Shown: positions 41,852 to 50,488 of the stretch, in pieces
How positions within the stretch are numbered: the first letter of the stretch is position 1
Layout: each line of letters starts with the position of its first letter
Source: Christensenella intestinihominis
Lineage (GTDB): Bacteria > Bacillota > Clostridia > Christensenellales > Christensenellaceae
DNA: 64,000 bases
Direction of reading: 5' to 3'
NCBI RefSeq assembly: GCF_001678845.1
Contig: NZ_MAIQ01000004.1
Location: forward strand, 186,001 to 250,000
Program-made: the position numbers and the translations under genes
The notes under the pieces: generated by a model
The model's database searches: none
Seen by the model: only the letters and a program-made list of their open reading frames with translations
Told to the model about the DNA's origin: nothing

Positions 41852-42631
41852 TTACCAGCAGGTATACGCGCCGTCTACCGGAATGGCCGATCCCGTGGTA
41901 AACGTCGATGCGTCGCTCGCAAGGTAGAGAACCACGCCCTGCAGTTCGTCGGGCGTGCCCGGGCGTTTCATCGGCGACATCGCCATCCACTTATCGACCC
42001 ATTCGCCGCCGTCCGCGAAAAACTTTTTCGTCATTTCCGTTTGCATATAGCCGGGGCAGATTGCATTTACGCGGATATTGTAAGGCGCCCATTCGCATGC
42101 CAGGCTTTTGGTAAGATGGATTACGCCCGCTTTGGACGCGTTGTAGGAAGTCTGCGGCTGCGGCGTATTGACAATGAGTCCGGACATGGACGCCGTATTG
42201 ATGATATTGCCGTATCCCTGCCGGATCATGGCGCGTCCCGCCGCCTGCGAGCCGAAGAACACGCCGTTTAAGTTAATATTGATTACGGAAAGCCATTCCT
42301 CGGGCGTTACATCCTCGGCGGGGATATGCTTCACAATTCCGGCATTATTAATCATCACATCGATTTTACCGAATGTGTTTACCGTGAATTCCACCAGCTT
42401 CCGGTTGTCCTCCGGCGAGGTGACGTCGCACTTCACAGCGTCTGCTTTTACACCGTACGTTTTCGCGATTTCGTTTGCGGTTTCCCGGGCAAGGTCCGTA
42501 TTAATCTCAGCGATTACGATATCCGACCCGGCCGAAGCAAGCGCCTCCGCCATTGCCTTTCCAAGCCCCTGCGCAGCGCCGGTTACAACGCTGGCTTTTC
42601 CGTTCATTGAAAATTTATCGATTACATTCAT
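41852..42631 (-). CDS. SDR family oxidoreductase (operon A, first gene)
   Basis: 259-residue short-chain dehydrogenase. GAAQGLGKAMAEAL cofactor motif, INNAGIV, NTASMSG serine and SYNASKAG catalytic pair. The pattern resembles sorbitol or gluconate 5-dehydrogenases. It is the promoter-proximal gene of the operon, so its substrate may be the imported compound. The ATG at 42631 with GGAGG 9 bases before it is preferred over a frame from 42679. Confidence 0.9.
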   Translation of the reverse strand: MNVIDKFSMNGKASVVTGAAQGLGKAMAEALASAGSDIVIAEINTDLARETANEIAKTYGVKADAVKCDVTSPEDNRKLVEFTVNTFGKIDVMINNAGIVKHIPAEDVTPEEWLSVININLNGVFFGSQAAGRAMIRQGYGNIINTASMSGLIVNTPQPQTSYNASKAGVIHLTKSLACEWAPYNIRVNAICPGYMQTEMTKKFFADGGEWVDKWMAMSPMKRPGTPDELQGVVLYLASDASTFTTGSAIPVDGAYTCW

Positions 42632-42963
42632 GGATTCAAACCTCCAAAAGTTTTCGTTTGCGATCCGCCCGGCCGACAAAAAGGTACCGTTTTTGCCGTC
42701 ATGGCCTTAGGCTCCGGGGTAATAAGGAATCGCGGAAAATCCTGCGTTTTTATATTCGCCTTTTTTTATTCGCCTTTTTTGTTTCCGGCGCATTTCGGCA
42801 CGGCAAACAATATTGACTTAATTATTCAGTTGCCCCTTCGGACAAGAGGCCCGGATTCGCTTTCCCTTAAAGCCGGTATGCAGTTTGTTGTTACTTGGTT
42901 TCTTTCTATAAATAAAAATTTTTAAAATTTAAATGCTGATTCACTGTCGAATGGCCGTTTATT

Positions 42964-42975
42964 TGGAACGTTCCA
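42964..42975. promoter_or_regulatory. Operator 1 (TGGAACGTTCCA) of the catabolic operon
   Basis: Perfect 12-bp palindrome with a central CG, the form bound by LacI-family repressors. It lies about 17 bases downstream of the predicted minus-strand transcription start, where a repressor would block elongation. The 594-base region between the divergent SDR genes also contains two promoters and operator 2; the part from 42632 to about 42960 is a leader with nothing else recognised. Confidence 0.75.
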
Positions 42976-42992
42976 TTCGCTTTGTTGGTTGT

Positions 42993-43021
42993 ATTCTATC
43001 ACACGGATTTTTTAAAAGCAA
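42993..43021 (-). promoter_or_regulatory. Promoter of the minus-strand catabolic operon
   Basis: On the minus strand TTGCTT (43016-43021) and TAGAAT (42993-42998) are separated by 17 bases. Transcription would start near 42986, just before operator 1, giving a leader of about 350 bases to the SDR gene. Confidence 0.65.
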
Positions 43022-43046
43022 TAGATTTTTGCAAAATTCCGAAAAA

Positions 43047-43066
43047 TTTTTGGAACGTTCAAAAAA
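43047..43066. promoter_or_regulatory. Operator 2, near-copy of operator 1
   Basis: A 20-bp palindrome around GGAACGTTC with one mismatched pair. Its centre is 87 bases from that of operator 1, about eight helical turns, suitable for a DNA loop. It lies just upstream of the -35 box of the plus-strand promoter. Confidence 0.7.
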
Positions 43067-43069
43067 TGT

Positions 43070-43098
43070 TTGACAATCATTACCCCCCTTGCTAAAAT
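43070..43098 (+). promoter_or_regulatory. Sigma-A promoter of the plus-strand SDR gene
   Basis: TTGACA (43070-43075) and TAAAAT (43093-43098) are 17 bases apart, a near-consensus promoter. The start would be near 43105, about 120 bases before the SDR start codon. Being next to operator 2, it is probably under the same repressor. Confidence 0.85.
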
Positions 43099-43225
43099 GA
43101 AAGAAATTTTACCTGTTTTGTTCTAAATTACCATTTTTTGGATAAAAATATTGATTTGCAGCGGATATCGCGCTGCAAGGTCCGTGGTTTTCTCAGGAAG
43201 GATAATAATTTGACGAGGTGGAACA

Positions 43226-44011
43226 ATGAGTGAGCAAAGGGTTGCAATTATTACAGGCGGAACACGGGGAATGGGCAAATGCATGAGTCTCGCCCTCGCA
43301 AAAAGGGGGGATATCGTAGTTGCGGTATACCGTTCCAACGAAAAGAGCGCGGCAGAGGTAAAGGCGGAACTGCAAAAGCTTTCTCCGCAGTCGGATGTGA
43401 TACAGGGGGACGTCAGCAGGAAGGCGGATGTCGACCGCATTGTGAAGGAGGTCGGCGAAAGGTTCGGCCGCATCGATATCCTGGTCAACAACGCGGGAAT
43501 TTTCGATTTTGCTTTTGTGGAAGATATGACGGAGGATGATCTCGACCGTTACTTAAATATCAATTTCAAAAGCCAGTTTTTGATGACACAGGCGGTCATT
43601 CCCTACATGAAAAAGAACAAATACGGCAGGATTGTGAATGCATCCTCCATCTCCGCGACCATCGCGGACGTCGGCCTTGTCGGCTATGGATGCAGCAAGG
43701 CTGCGGTCAACATGTTTACCAAAATCATGTCCGCCGAGCTCGCCCCTTACGGCGTCACGGTAAACGCCTATGCGCCGGGCATCATCCACACGGATATGAC
43801 GGACGGAATGATTCGCGAACGCGGCGACGAACAGGTAAAGCAGATCGCCCTCAAGCGTTTCGGCACGGGGGAAGAGGCGGCGGCGCTGGTTGCTTTCCTC
43901 GCATCGCCGGAGGCAGGCTATGTGACGGGTGAAATTATCGGCGTGGACGGCGGATTTTTCAAAGTCCAGAATCCTTACCGCGCCCATGAATATGCGGAAA
44001 CCGGGAAGTAA
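43226..44011 (+). CDS. SDR family oxidoreductase, divergent from the operon
   Basis: 261 residues. GGTRGMGKCMSLAL is the cofactor site, followed by VNNAGIF, NASSISA and catalytic YGCSKAA. Sequence style resembles acetoin/diacetyl or sorbose reductases. It has its own strong promoter and a GAGG ribosome site. The shared operators suggest it takes part in the same catabolic route, for example oxidising or reducing an intermediate in the opposite direction from the operon dehydrogenases. Confidence 0.9.
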   Translation: MSEQRVAIITGGTRGMGKCMSLALAKRGDIVVAVYRSNEKSAAEVKAELQKLSPQSDVIQGDVSRKADVDRIVKEVGERFGRIDILVNNAGIFDFAFVEDMTEDDLDRYLNINFKSQFLMTQAVIPYMKKNKYGRIVNASSISATIADVGLVGYGCSKAAVNMFTKIMSAELAPYGVTVNAYAPGIIHTDMTDGMIRERGDEQVKQIALKRFGTGEEAAALVAFLASPEAGYVTGEIIGVDGGFFKVQNPYRAHEYAETGK

Positions 44012-44072
44012 AGGGCCCTGTTTTCCGGCAGGCTGATCCGAAGGCGTTCCTTTCGGGCCGGTTTGATATACG

Positions 44073-44117
44073 CAAAAAAAGACAGGCCCCCGCTTGTGCG
44101 GCTGCCTGCCTTTTTTA
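44073..44117. terminator. Bidirectional terminator between convergent genes
   Basis: Stem formed by 44081-44093 and 44098-44110 with internal mismatches, A-run before and T-run after. It ends both the plus-strand SDR transcript and the minus-strand isomerase operon. Confidence 0.85.
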
Positions 44118-44133
44118 TACCGTTTATGCTGCC

Positions 44134-45543
44134 TCAGCGCGTTACCAGGTCTATCCTGTATCCGAGGTATTTTCCCAGCGCTTCCTTCAGGATCGCGGCA
44201 CAGCCGCCCTTCGTAATGCTCACATGGTGCTTGTAGCCGTTTTCACCGATGTAAGTGAGGACATCCTGGAGCCCGCCCACCTTTGCCACTCCATAGGTGC
44301 CAAAGAATTCCTTGCTGACCGGGTCGTCCGTAAAATCGCCCTCGCCCGCATAAAAGCCGAGTACGCCCTCGTCTGTTTTCGCGCTTGCGAATGTGAAATG
44401 GAACTGATCGAATTTGCCTGCGTTGACGCCGATGCAATTATCCGCGCCATAGGAATTTTCAAGAATCCGGTGCCTGCCCACCGTTCCCTTTCCGCCTGCC
44501 AGCAGCGAATTCGCAACCGGCCCGCAGTGGAATACAATGCATTTATCCGCTTCACCGCCATAGTTATTGTTCCAGTCGAGCACGCTTGCGGGCTGCTCGC
44601 TCGCAAGGGCAATCGCCCGCATGGCAACCGCATTGTTTACGTCCATCTCGCACGCCGCCGCGATTCCCCGTTCATTGAGGTCGCATACCGGGACGCAGGG
44701 GGATACCCCGAATTCCTGCTGGAACTCCGCCCAGCAGCGGAGCGCAAGCGCGTCGAGACTGTATTCTTCAATAATTTCGTCGAGCACAAGCCCGATCGCC
44801 GCGATTGTGTCCTGCTTCTCCCCGGGCACGCCGCTCATGTCCGCCATTTCCGCATAGTATGCACGGCGCTGCGCAACCCGCTCTTTTTCTTTCTGCATGC
44901 TTCGGATTTGCGCGAATACGGAAGTCAAATCCAGCGTCTCCGTATCGATCCCATATTTTTGCAGCGTCAATTCGTCAAAACGAACCGTTTTAAAAGCTGT
45001 CGTGCGCGCGCCGACGGCGCCGACCTTAAAGCTCTTCATCCCCTTTACAACACGGCACACCGCTGCGAAATCCCGAATCTGCCGGTCGAAACCCGGCGTC
45101 AGGGGGTTCATCGTATGGGGCTGGTAGGCGGTGAATGGAATTTTCATCTGGTAAAACACATCCATCATGGCAAATTTTCCGCAAAACGCGTCGCGCCGGT
45201 GCGCCGGGTCCATGCGGTCCGCCTCGTCGTCATAGGCCTGGATAAGGATTGGAACGCCGCAGTCCTTGAGGGCGACCATCGCGCCGTTTTCGTCTCCAAA
45301 GTTGGGCAGGCACATAATCACGCCGTCAAATTCGCCCGCATGCTGTTTCAAAAATTCCGCATATTTTTGGCCTTCCTTTGCCGTCTCCACCGCCCCATAG
45401 CGGGTCATGTCGGCGGGTGCGGAAATGGAACGGAACCCCGCCTTGCGGACTGCCTCTTCCATTTCCCGGCGGGCGTCGGCAATCGCTTCCGCGGGGAAAA
45501 AGCCCCTGTTCCCAAAATATAGTGCAAACGTAATCGGTTCCAT
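44134..45543 (-). CDS. L-fucose/L-arabinose isomerase-fold protein
   Basis: 469 residues. The N-terminal part resembles the isomerase domain (FDGVIMCLPNFGDENGAMVALKDCGVPILIQAYDDE), and the C-terminal part the metal-binding beta-barrel (EFGVSPCVPVCDLNERGIAAACEMDVNNAVAM, later IVFHCGPVANSLL and FHFTFASAKTDEGVLGF). Such proteins interconvert aldoses and ketoses with a divalent metal. The real substrate is unknown. It is the last gene of operon B, so it probably acts on the imported sugar. Confidence 0.87.
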   Translation of the reverse strand: MEPITFALYFGNRGFFPAEAIADARREMEEAVRKAGFRSISAPADMTRYGAVETAKEGQKYAEFLKQHAGEFDGVIMCLPNFGDENGAMVALKDCGVPILIQAYDDEADRMDPAHRRDAFCGKFAMMDVFYQMKIPFTAYQPHTMNPLTPGFDRQIRDFAAVCRVVKGMKSFKVGAVGARTTAFKTVRFDELTLQKYGIDTETLDLTSVFAQIRSMQKEKERVAQRRAYYAEMADMSGVPGEKQDTIAAIGLVLDEIIEEYSLDALALRCWAEFQQEFGVSPCVPVCDLNERGIAAACEMDVNNAVAMRAIALASEQPASVLDWNNNYGGEADKCIVFHCGPVANSLLAGGKGTVGRHRILENSYGADNCIGVNAGKFDQFHFTFASAKTDEGVLGFYAGEGDFTDDPVSKEFFGTYGVAKVGGLQDVLTYIGENGYKHHVSITKGGCAAILKEALGKYLGYRIDLVTR

Positions 45544-45583
45544 TTTTTTGTCCTCTTTTCTGAAATTTAGTCAACAACAATCC

Positions 45584-45624
45584 AAGGCGTGGCCATTTTG
45601 CCCATTCAAAGACCTCCACGCCTT
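45584..45624. repeat. Inverted repeat between the ATPase and isomerase genes
   Basis: Perfect 9-bp arms AAGGCGTGG (45584-45592) and CCACGCCTT (45616-45624) with a 23-base spacer in the 105-base gap. On the minus strand no U-tract follows, so it is more likely an mRNA structure than a terminator. Confidence 0.5.
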
Positions 45625-45648
45625 TTCCTTTTTAGTTTTCAGCGGCGC

Positions 45649-47166
45649 TTAGTTCAGCGCCCCTTGCAGGATGCGTTCCTGCGTAATACCGTCGGCCTTA
45701 TCGATTTCATCGGAAATCGTCCCCCCGCGCATCACGTAAATACGGTCGCTCATGCCGATGAGTTCCGGCATTTCCGAGGATATCATAAGGATTGCCACGC
45801 CCTGTCCGGCGATCTCATCCATCAGCTTATAGATTTCCGCCTTGGCATTGATATCGATCCCGCGGGTCGGTTCGTCCAGGATAAGCAGCTTCGGCATTTG
45901 GGACAGCCATTTGGCAAGAACCACCTTTTGCTGGTTTCCGCCCGAAAGTGTGCTCACAAGTTGGTAAATGGAGCGGCACACAATGTTAAGCTCGCGCGCC
46001 TCGCCCTCCGCAATCTCACGTTCCCTGGGTTTTGAAATAATCCGGTTTTTGAAAAAGCGGTCGAGATAGGCAAGCGTGATGTTCTCACGGATATCCATAG
46101 GGAGCACCAGCCCGTCCAGCTTGCGGTCCTCCGAAAGATATGCGATCCCCTTTTGTACGGAAGAACGGGGATTTGGTTTTTTGATCCGTTCCCCCATATA
46201 GTAAACCTTGCCCGACGGAAAACGACGCGCGCCGAAAATCGATTGCGCGAGCTCTGTCCGTCCCGAGCCGACGAGCCCTCCCAGCCCAACGATTTCACCC
46301 TTTTTCACCGTGATATGGATGGGCTTCGTTTTCTCCGATATTTTCAGGCCCTCCACCCGCAGCACTTCTTCCTCCTGCGGGATATGCGTGCACGAATGCA
46401 TCTTTTCGAGGGTCCGTCCCACCATCATGTTGACGAGCTTATCGTAATCATAGTCGGCAACGTCCATATTGCCCGAGTTTTTCCCGTCGCGCAGCACCGT
46501 GATGCGGTCGCCGATTTCAAGCAGCTCTTCAAACCGGTGGGAAATATAAATAATGCTGATTCCCTTGCCCTTCATGTCGCGGATGAGATTGAAAAGGATA
46601 TCGATTTCATTCTGGGAAAGGCTTGCCGTCGGTTCGTCCATAATCAATATTTTGGAATGATAGGACATTGCCTTGGCAATCTCGACAAGCTGCTGCTGCG
46701 CCGTGGAAAGATTGCGCACAATGGTTTTGGGATTGATATTGCAGCCAATCCGCGCAAGCAGCTCCGCGCTGCGCTGGTACATCTCCTTCTTATCCATGAA
46801 AACGCTGTTTTTCATAATTTCGTTGCCGAGGAACATATTATGCGCCACGTCAATATTCTGGCACAGGTTCAGCTCCTGGTGGATAAAACCGATACCGGCC
46901 GCTTTGGCCTCCATCGGGTTTTTGAATCCGGTTTTCTGGCCTTCCAGCACCATCTCGCCTTCGTCCGGCGGAATGATGCCCCCGAGTATTTTCATCAGGG
47001 TGGATTTCCCCGCGCCGTTTTCCCCCATCAGCACATGGACCTCCCCGTGCCGCAGGTTGAAATCAATATTGTCCAATATTTTTACGTTGGTATTTTTCAG
47101 CGCGATTCCTTCGCTGTCAAAGATATATTTGGTAATCCCGCGCATTTCCAAAATCGTTTCACTCAA
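45649..47166 (-). CDS. Sugar ABC transporter ATP-binding protein, operon B
   Basis: Twin ABC domains as in RbsA/XylG: first domain VLMGENGAGKSTLMKILGG, LSTAQQQLVEIAKAMS and LIMDEPTASLS; second domain LGGLVGSGRTELAQSIFG, LSGGNQQKVVLAKWL and LILDEPTRGIDINAKAE. A TTG start at 47166 is preferred, because the protein then begins MSETILEMRGITK as in relatives and AGGAAG lies 8 bases upstream. A GTG three codons earlier overlaps that ribosome site. 505 residues. A short insert follows the first strand (DSEGIALKNTN). Confidence 0.92.
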   Translation of the reverse strand: MSETILEMRGITKYIFDSEGIALKNTNVKILDNIDFNLRHGEVHVLMGENGAGKSTLMKILGGIIPPDEGEMVLEGQKTGFKNPMEAKAAGIGFIHQELNLCQNIDVAHNMFLGNEIMKNSVFMDKKEMYQRSAELLARIGCNINPKTIVRNLSTAQQQLVEIAKAMSYHSKILIMDEPTASLSQNEIDILFNLIRDMKGKGISIIYISHRFEELLEIGDRITVLRDGKNSGNMDVADYDYDKLVNMMVGRTLEKMHSCTHIPQEEEVLRVEGLKISEKTKPIHITVKKGEIVGLGGLVGSGRTELAQSIFGARRFPSGKVYYMGERIKKPNPRSSVQKGIAYLSEDRKLDGLVLPMDIRENITLAYLDRFFKNRIISKPREREIAEGEARELNIVCRSIYQLVSTLSGGNQQKVVLAKWLSQMPKLLILDEPTRGIDINAKAEIYKLMDEIAGQGVAILMISSEMPELIGMSDRIYVMRGGTISDEIDKADGITQERILQGALN

Positions 47167-47200
47167 AGCCTTCACTTCCTTTCATCGAACGCACGCCGCC

Positions 47201-48181
47201 TCAAAGCTTCTTATTCTTGACGCATTCAAAGATCAGCGCCAGTAATATTACGATCCCCATGACTGCCTGGTAAAGAAAATATTGCACGCCCGTAAGATTG
47301 ATACAGTTTTCGATCACTTTGATGATGAATACGCCGAAAATGCTGCCTACGACGGTTCCTTTCCCGCCAAACAGGCTCGCGCCGCCTACGATGGCCGCCG
47401 TCACAATCTGGAAGGTATAATCCCCGCCGCCCATATCCGGCTGCGCGCAATTGACGCGGATCGTGAGGAGCACGCCCGCGAGCGCGGACAGCAGGCCGCA
47501 GATTGCATAGGCGCTGACGTGTATTTTCGATGCCGGAATGCCGCTCACAAAGCTGGCGCGCTGGTTATAGCCAAAGGCCGCGAGCGCCCGCCCATAGGTG
47601 GAACGCTGGAGCACGATATAGAAGATCACCGCCACCGCCACCGCGATCAGAACCGTGGTGTTAAGGTCGCCGACCGGCGTGGTCCCGATTGCCAGGAAAT
47701 CCTCGGGCAGCTTGTTGATCGTTTCTCCCTTGCTGATAATCTGTGCCGCTCCAAGCAGGATATAGCCCGTCCCCAGCGTCGTAATAAACGCGGGAACCTT
47801 GACCTTGTCCACGAGGAGTCCGTTGCCAAAGCCAATGGCGAGGCCGACGGCAAGCGCCGCGATCACGCCCAGCGGAACCGGGACGCCCAGCGTTTTAATC
47901 AGGAGCCCGGCCACTACCGACGTAAATCCGATGTTATATCCAAGCGAGAGGTCGATCCCGCCCGTCATGAGCACCATCGTCATCCCGATGCAGGCAATAA
48001 TCGGGATCGCCGCCTGCTTGACGATGTTGAGCATGTTTTCCACGGAAGCAAAGTTCCTGATAAAGATCAGCGCGAACACAAAGATGATAATGAAAATTAC
48101 GATCGCGCCGTTATTTTTGACAAAACCGCGAAGCCATCCCCCCGCAGGTTTTGCTTGTTTCAAAGTTTTTTCACTGCTCAT
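47201..48181 (-). CDS. Sugar ABC transporter permease 1, operon B
   Basis: 326-residue RbsC-type permease with about ten membrane segments. Family signature TGGIDLSLGYNIGFTSVVAGLLI and the C-terminal AAIVGGASLFGGKGTVVGSIFGVFI. It lies 34 bases upstream of the ATPase gene. With the second permease it would form a heterodimeric channel. Confidence 0.94.
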   Translation of the reverse strand: MSSEKTLKQAKPAGGWLRGFVKNNGAIVIFIIIFVFALIFIRNFASVENMLNIVKQAAIPIIACIGMTMVLMTGGIDLSLGYNIGFTSVVAGLLIKTLGVPVPLGVIAALAVGLAIGFGNGLLVDKVKVPAFITTLGTGYILLGAAQIISKGETINKLPEDFLAIGTTPVGDLNTTVLIAVAVAVIFYIVLQRSTYGRALAAFGYNQRASFVSGIPASKIHVSAYAICGLLSALAGVLLTIRVNCAQPDMGGGDYTFQIVTAAIVGGASLFGGKGTVVGSIFGVFIIKVIENCINLTGVQYFLYQAVMGIVILLALIFECVKNKKL

Positions 48182-48210
48182 GGTTGCCCTCCTTTCAAAA
48201 TCGGTAACTG

Positions 48211-49164
48211 TCAGAATGTTTTGCTTTCCTTGATCTTTTTATTTTTATTCCACACACTGATTGCTACCACAACAATGATAATTGCACCGATAATGATATT
48301 CTGGTAAAACGGATGCATCCCGAGCATATTCAGAGCATTCCTTACCAATCCGATCACCAGGGCCCCTACGAGCGCCAGATAAATTTTTCCTTCGCCGCCC
48401 ATCATGCTGACTCCGCCGATTACGCATGCCGCAATTGTATCGAGCAGGTACGGCTCCCCCTGGATCGGGTGTACCGTATCGAGCTGTGCGCTCAGCAGGA
48501 TGCCGCCGCATGCCGCGCAAAAACCGGAAATTCCATAAACGATAATCTTGATTTTATTTGTGTTGATTCCTTCCTGCCTTACAACCGTTTCATTTCCCCC
48601 AAGTGCGTAAATCTGGCTTCCCATTTTTGTTTTGGCCATGAACAAAGAGCCCACAATAACGAATGCAGCCATAATGTAATTGGAAACCGGCACGCCCAGG
48701 AACGTTCCGTTCCCGATAAATCCATAGCTGTCCGGAAAGCCGCCGATGGAGCCGCCGTTGCTCAAGACGAGCGCCAGCCCGGCCGCCACCTGCCCCACCA
48801 CAAGCGTTGTGATGAAGGGGGGCACGCCGATTTTCGCCACCATAAAACCGTTAAATAATCCGAAAGCGAGGCCCACCGCCATACCCGCAAGCATACATAA
48901 AACAATGTTGTTTCCGGCCAGCATGAGTATGCCGCACACCATTGCCCCAAATGAAACGATGCCGCCCACGGAAAGGTCGATGCCGAGGATAATGATTACC
49001 ATCGTGACCCCAACCGCGCAAATCGCAACAACGGAGCTTTGCCTGACGACGTTGAGCAGGTTATCCAGCGTATAAAAATAGGGGATAAAGGAACCGGCAA
49101 TAATCAGCGCCACAATTGCCGCGCCGATCCATATTATGTTTTTATGCTGTTTGATCCGTTCCAT
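48211..49164 (-). CDS. Sugar ABC transporter permease 2, operon B
   Basis: 317-residue RbsC-type permease: GIDLSVGGIVSFGAMVCGIL and AACVIGGVSMMGGEGKIYLALVGALVIG. It is clearly different from permease 1. The ATG at 49164 has GGAGG 6 bases upstream; a longer frame from 49218 adds an arginine-rich stretch with no family support. Confidence 0.93.
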   Translation of the reverse strand: MERIKQHKNIIWIGAAIVALIIAGSFIPYFYTLDNLLNVVRQSSVVAICAVGVTMVIIILGIDLSVGGIVSFGAMVCGILMLAGNNIVLCMLAGMAVGLAFGLFNGFMVAKIGVPPFITTLVVGQVAAGLALVLSNGGSIGGFPDSYGFIGNGTFLGVPVSNYIMAAFVIVGSLFMAKTKMGSQIYALGGNETVVRQEGINTNKIKIIVYGISGFCAACGGILLSAQLDTVHPIQGEPYLLDTIAACVIGGVSMMGGEGKIYLALVGALVIGLVRNALNMLGMHPFYQNIIIGAIIIVVVAISVWNKNKKIKESKTF

Positions 49165-49195
49165 CGGTATCCTCCTTCTTCTCTGACAAATGCCC

Positions 49196-49217
49196 TGCGG
49201 GGGCCGGGGCCCCCGCA
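49196..49217 (-). other. Very stable GC stem-loop after the operon B binding-protein gene
   Basis: Perfect 10-bp inverted repeat TGCGGGGGCC/GGCCCCCGCA, 25 bases past the binding-protein stop. No U-tract. It has the same position as the long stem after the binding-protein gene of operon A and probably stabilises that mRNA segment. Confidence 0.7.
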
Positions 49218-49241
49218 AAGCCTTCCATGTTCCGGTATTGC

Positions 49242-50303
49242 TTAGAACGCGCTTTCCTTTGCTTCGTCAAGGTTATCCTGCGTATAAGCCGCCGTGCCGG
49301 AATCGATATATTTTTCTACGGAATCGGGATCGATGGAACCGTCAATTACACCGAGGAGCGTTTCAACCGCTTTTCCGCCCATAATCTGCGGGAACTGCGC
49401 CATCGTTCCTGTTACGTCGCCGGCTTCAATCATCTCAACCGCTTTTTTCGACCCGTCGACGGACATAATCTTTACATCCGTCTTGCCCGCATTCTGCAGG
49501 GCCTGCAGGATACCGTCCAGCATACCGTCGGAGGCCGTGAAGATTGCCTGCACGTCGCTGTTTGCCTGGAGCATATTCTCCGTTACCTGCATCGCCTTAT
49601 CATTTTTCCAGTCGCCCGCCTGTTCGCCGGCCACTACGATATCCGTCCCTTCGAGTCCCTGTTTGAACCCGTCGACACGCTGGTCTCCCGCGGAAGAGCC
49701 GTTCGCTCCGCGCACGATCAGTACGTTGCCTTTATTGCCGAGCCATTCCGCAACCTTCTTGCCCGCTTCCTTGCCTGCGTTGGTGTTGTCCGTTCCAATA
49801 TATGTCACATAGAGGTCCTCATGCCCGTCTTCAATGGTCTGGTCGACGAGAACGACCGGGATGCCTGCAGCCTTCGCCTTTTCAAGCGCCGGAATGACCG
49901 CGTTAGCGTCCATGGGGCTTACGATCAGCGCATCCACCTTCTTTGCAATCAGGTCCTCAATCTGCTTTACCTGGTTGGCAACGTTGGTCTGGTCGCCCGC
50001 CGTAACAAGCTCGAAAGTATTTCCCGAATCCTCGACAGCTTTCTGGATCGAATCCGCAATTGCCTTCTGGAAATCGTCGTTTGTGATCGTCTTCAGGCTG
50101 AACGCAATCGTTTTTCCGCCTTCGGAAGAGGGAGCCTTGCTTTCAGCCGCGCCGCCGTCATCAGCCGCGGGCGCCGTGCTTTCCGAGGTTTCAGGCGCGG
50201 TAGACGCCGCAGGAGCGGTTGTTCCGCAGCCCGTCAATAAAACCGAAACCGCCATCAGCAGCACCAATGCGACAGTGACCATTTTCAATCCCATCTTTTT
50301 CAT
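49242..50303 (-). CDS. Sugar ABC transporter substrate-binding lipoprotein (operon B)
   Basis: 353 residues. Lipobox ends at Cys26 (VLLTGCG). A linker rich in Ala, Ser, Pro and Glu follows (to about residue 62), then an RbsB-type fold (TIAFSLKTITNDDFQKAIADSIQKAV, VDALIVSPMDANAVIPALEKAKAAGIPVVLVD). The family binds ribose, galactose, xylose or similar sugars. It is the first gene of operon B, with a promoter and double operator upstream. Confidence 0.95.
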   Translation of the reverse strand: MKKMGLKMVTVALVLLMAVSVLLTGCGTTAPAASTAPETSESTAPAADDGGAAESKAPSSEGGKTIAFSLKTITNDDFQKAIADSIQKAVEDSGNTFELVTAGDQTNVANQVKQIEDLIAKKVDALIVSPMDANAVIPALEKAKAAGIPVVLVDQTIEDGHEDLYVTYIGTDNTNAGKEAGKKVAEWLGNKGNVLIVRGANGSSAGDQRVDGFKQGLEGTDIVVAGEQAGDWKNDKAMQVTENMLQANSDVQAIFTASDGMLDGILQALQNAGKTDVKIMSVDGSKKAVEMIEAGDVTGTMAQFPQIMGGKAVETLLGVIDGSIDPDSVEKYIDSGTAAYTQDNLDEAKESAF

Positions 50304-50440
50304 TATTTTTCCTCCTTAAGAATGTTGATATAGTATTCTCCGGAATAATTCATCCCGAAAACAAAGAGTCAAATTAGCCTTAAATTTTTAAATTCGCTGC
50401 GTTTAAAATTTTTTGTAAGTTTCAATCTGGATTTGCTGTG

Positions 50441-50458
50441 AATATTATCGATAATATT
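50441..50458. promoter_or_regulatory. LacI-type operator, distal copy
   Basis: Perfect 18-bp palindrome AATATTATCGATAATATT with central CG. It shares the core ATTATCGATAAT with the copy at 50469-50488; the centres are 29 bases apart, close to three helical turns. It lies in the leader of operon B, downstream of the predicted transcription start. Confidence 0.8.
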
Positions 50459-50468
50459 ACATGTGTTT

Positions 50469-50488
50469 TTACATTATCGATAATGTAA
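50469..50488. promoter_or_regulatory. LacI-type operator overlapping the operon B start site
   Basis: Perfect 20-bp palindrome TTACATTATCGATAATGTAA. It covers the expected transcription start near 50481 and touches the -10 box. Binding by the adjacent LacI-family regulator would block initiation. The 417-base region between the two divergent genes holds these sites and both promoters. Confidence 0.85.

Noticed and set aside
30437-42631. AI-2 uptake (lsr) operon
   Set aside because: Kinase, aldolase and transporter types resemble lsr, but the aldolases keep DERA catalytic residues, several SDRs are present and no LsrG- or LsrR-like gene is seen.
42964-42975. Catabolite-response (cre) site
   Set aside because: The palindrome is 12 bp with TGGAACGTTCCA, not the 14-bp cre pattern, and it has a partner copy, so a dedicated LacI-type operator is the better reading.
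44224-45522. Plus-strand open frame of 432 codons opposite the isomerase-like gene
   Set aside because: Shadow frame of a gene with clear protein motifs on the minus strand.
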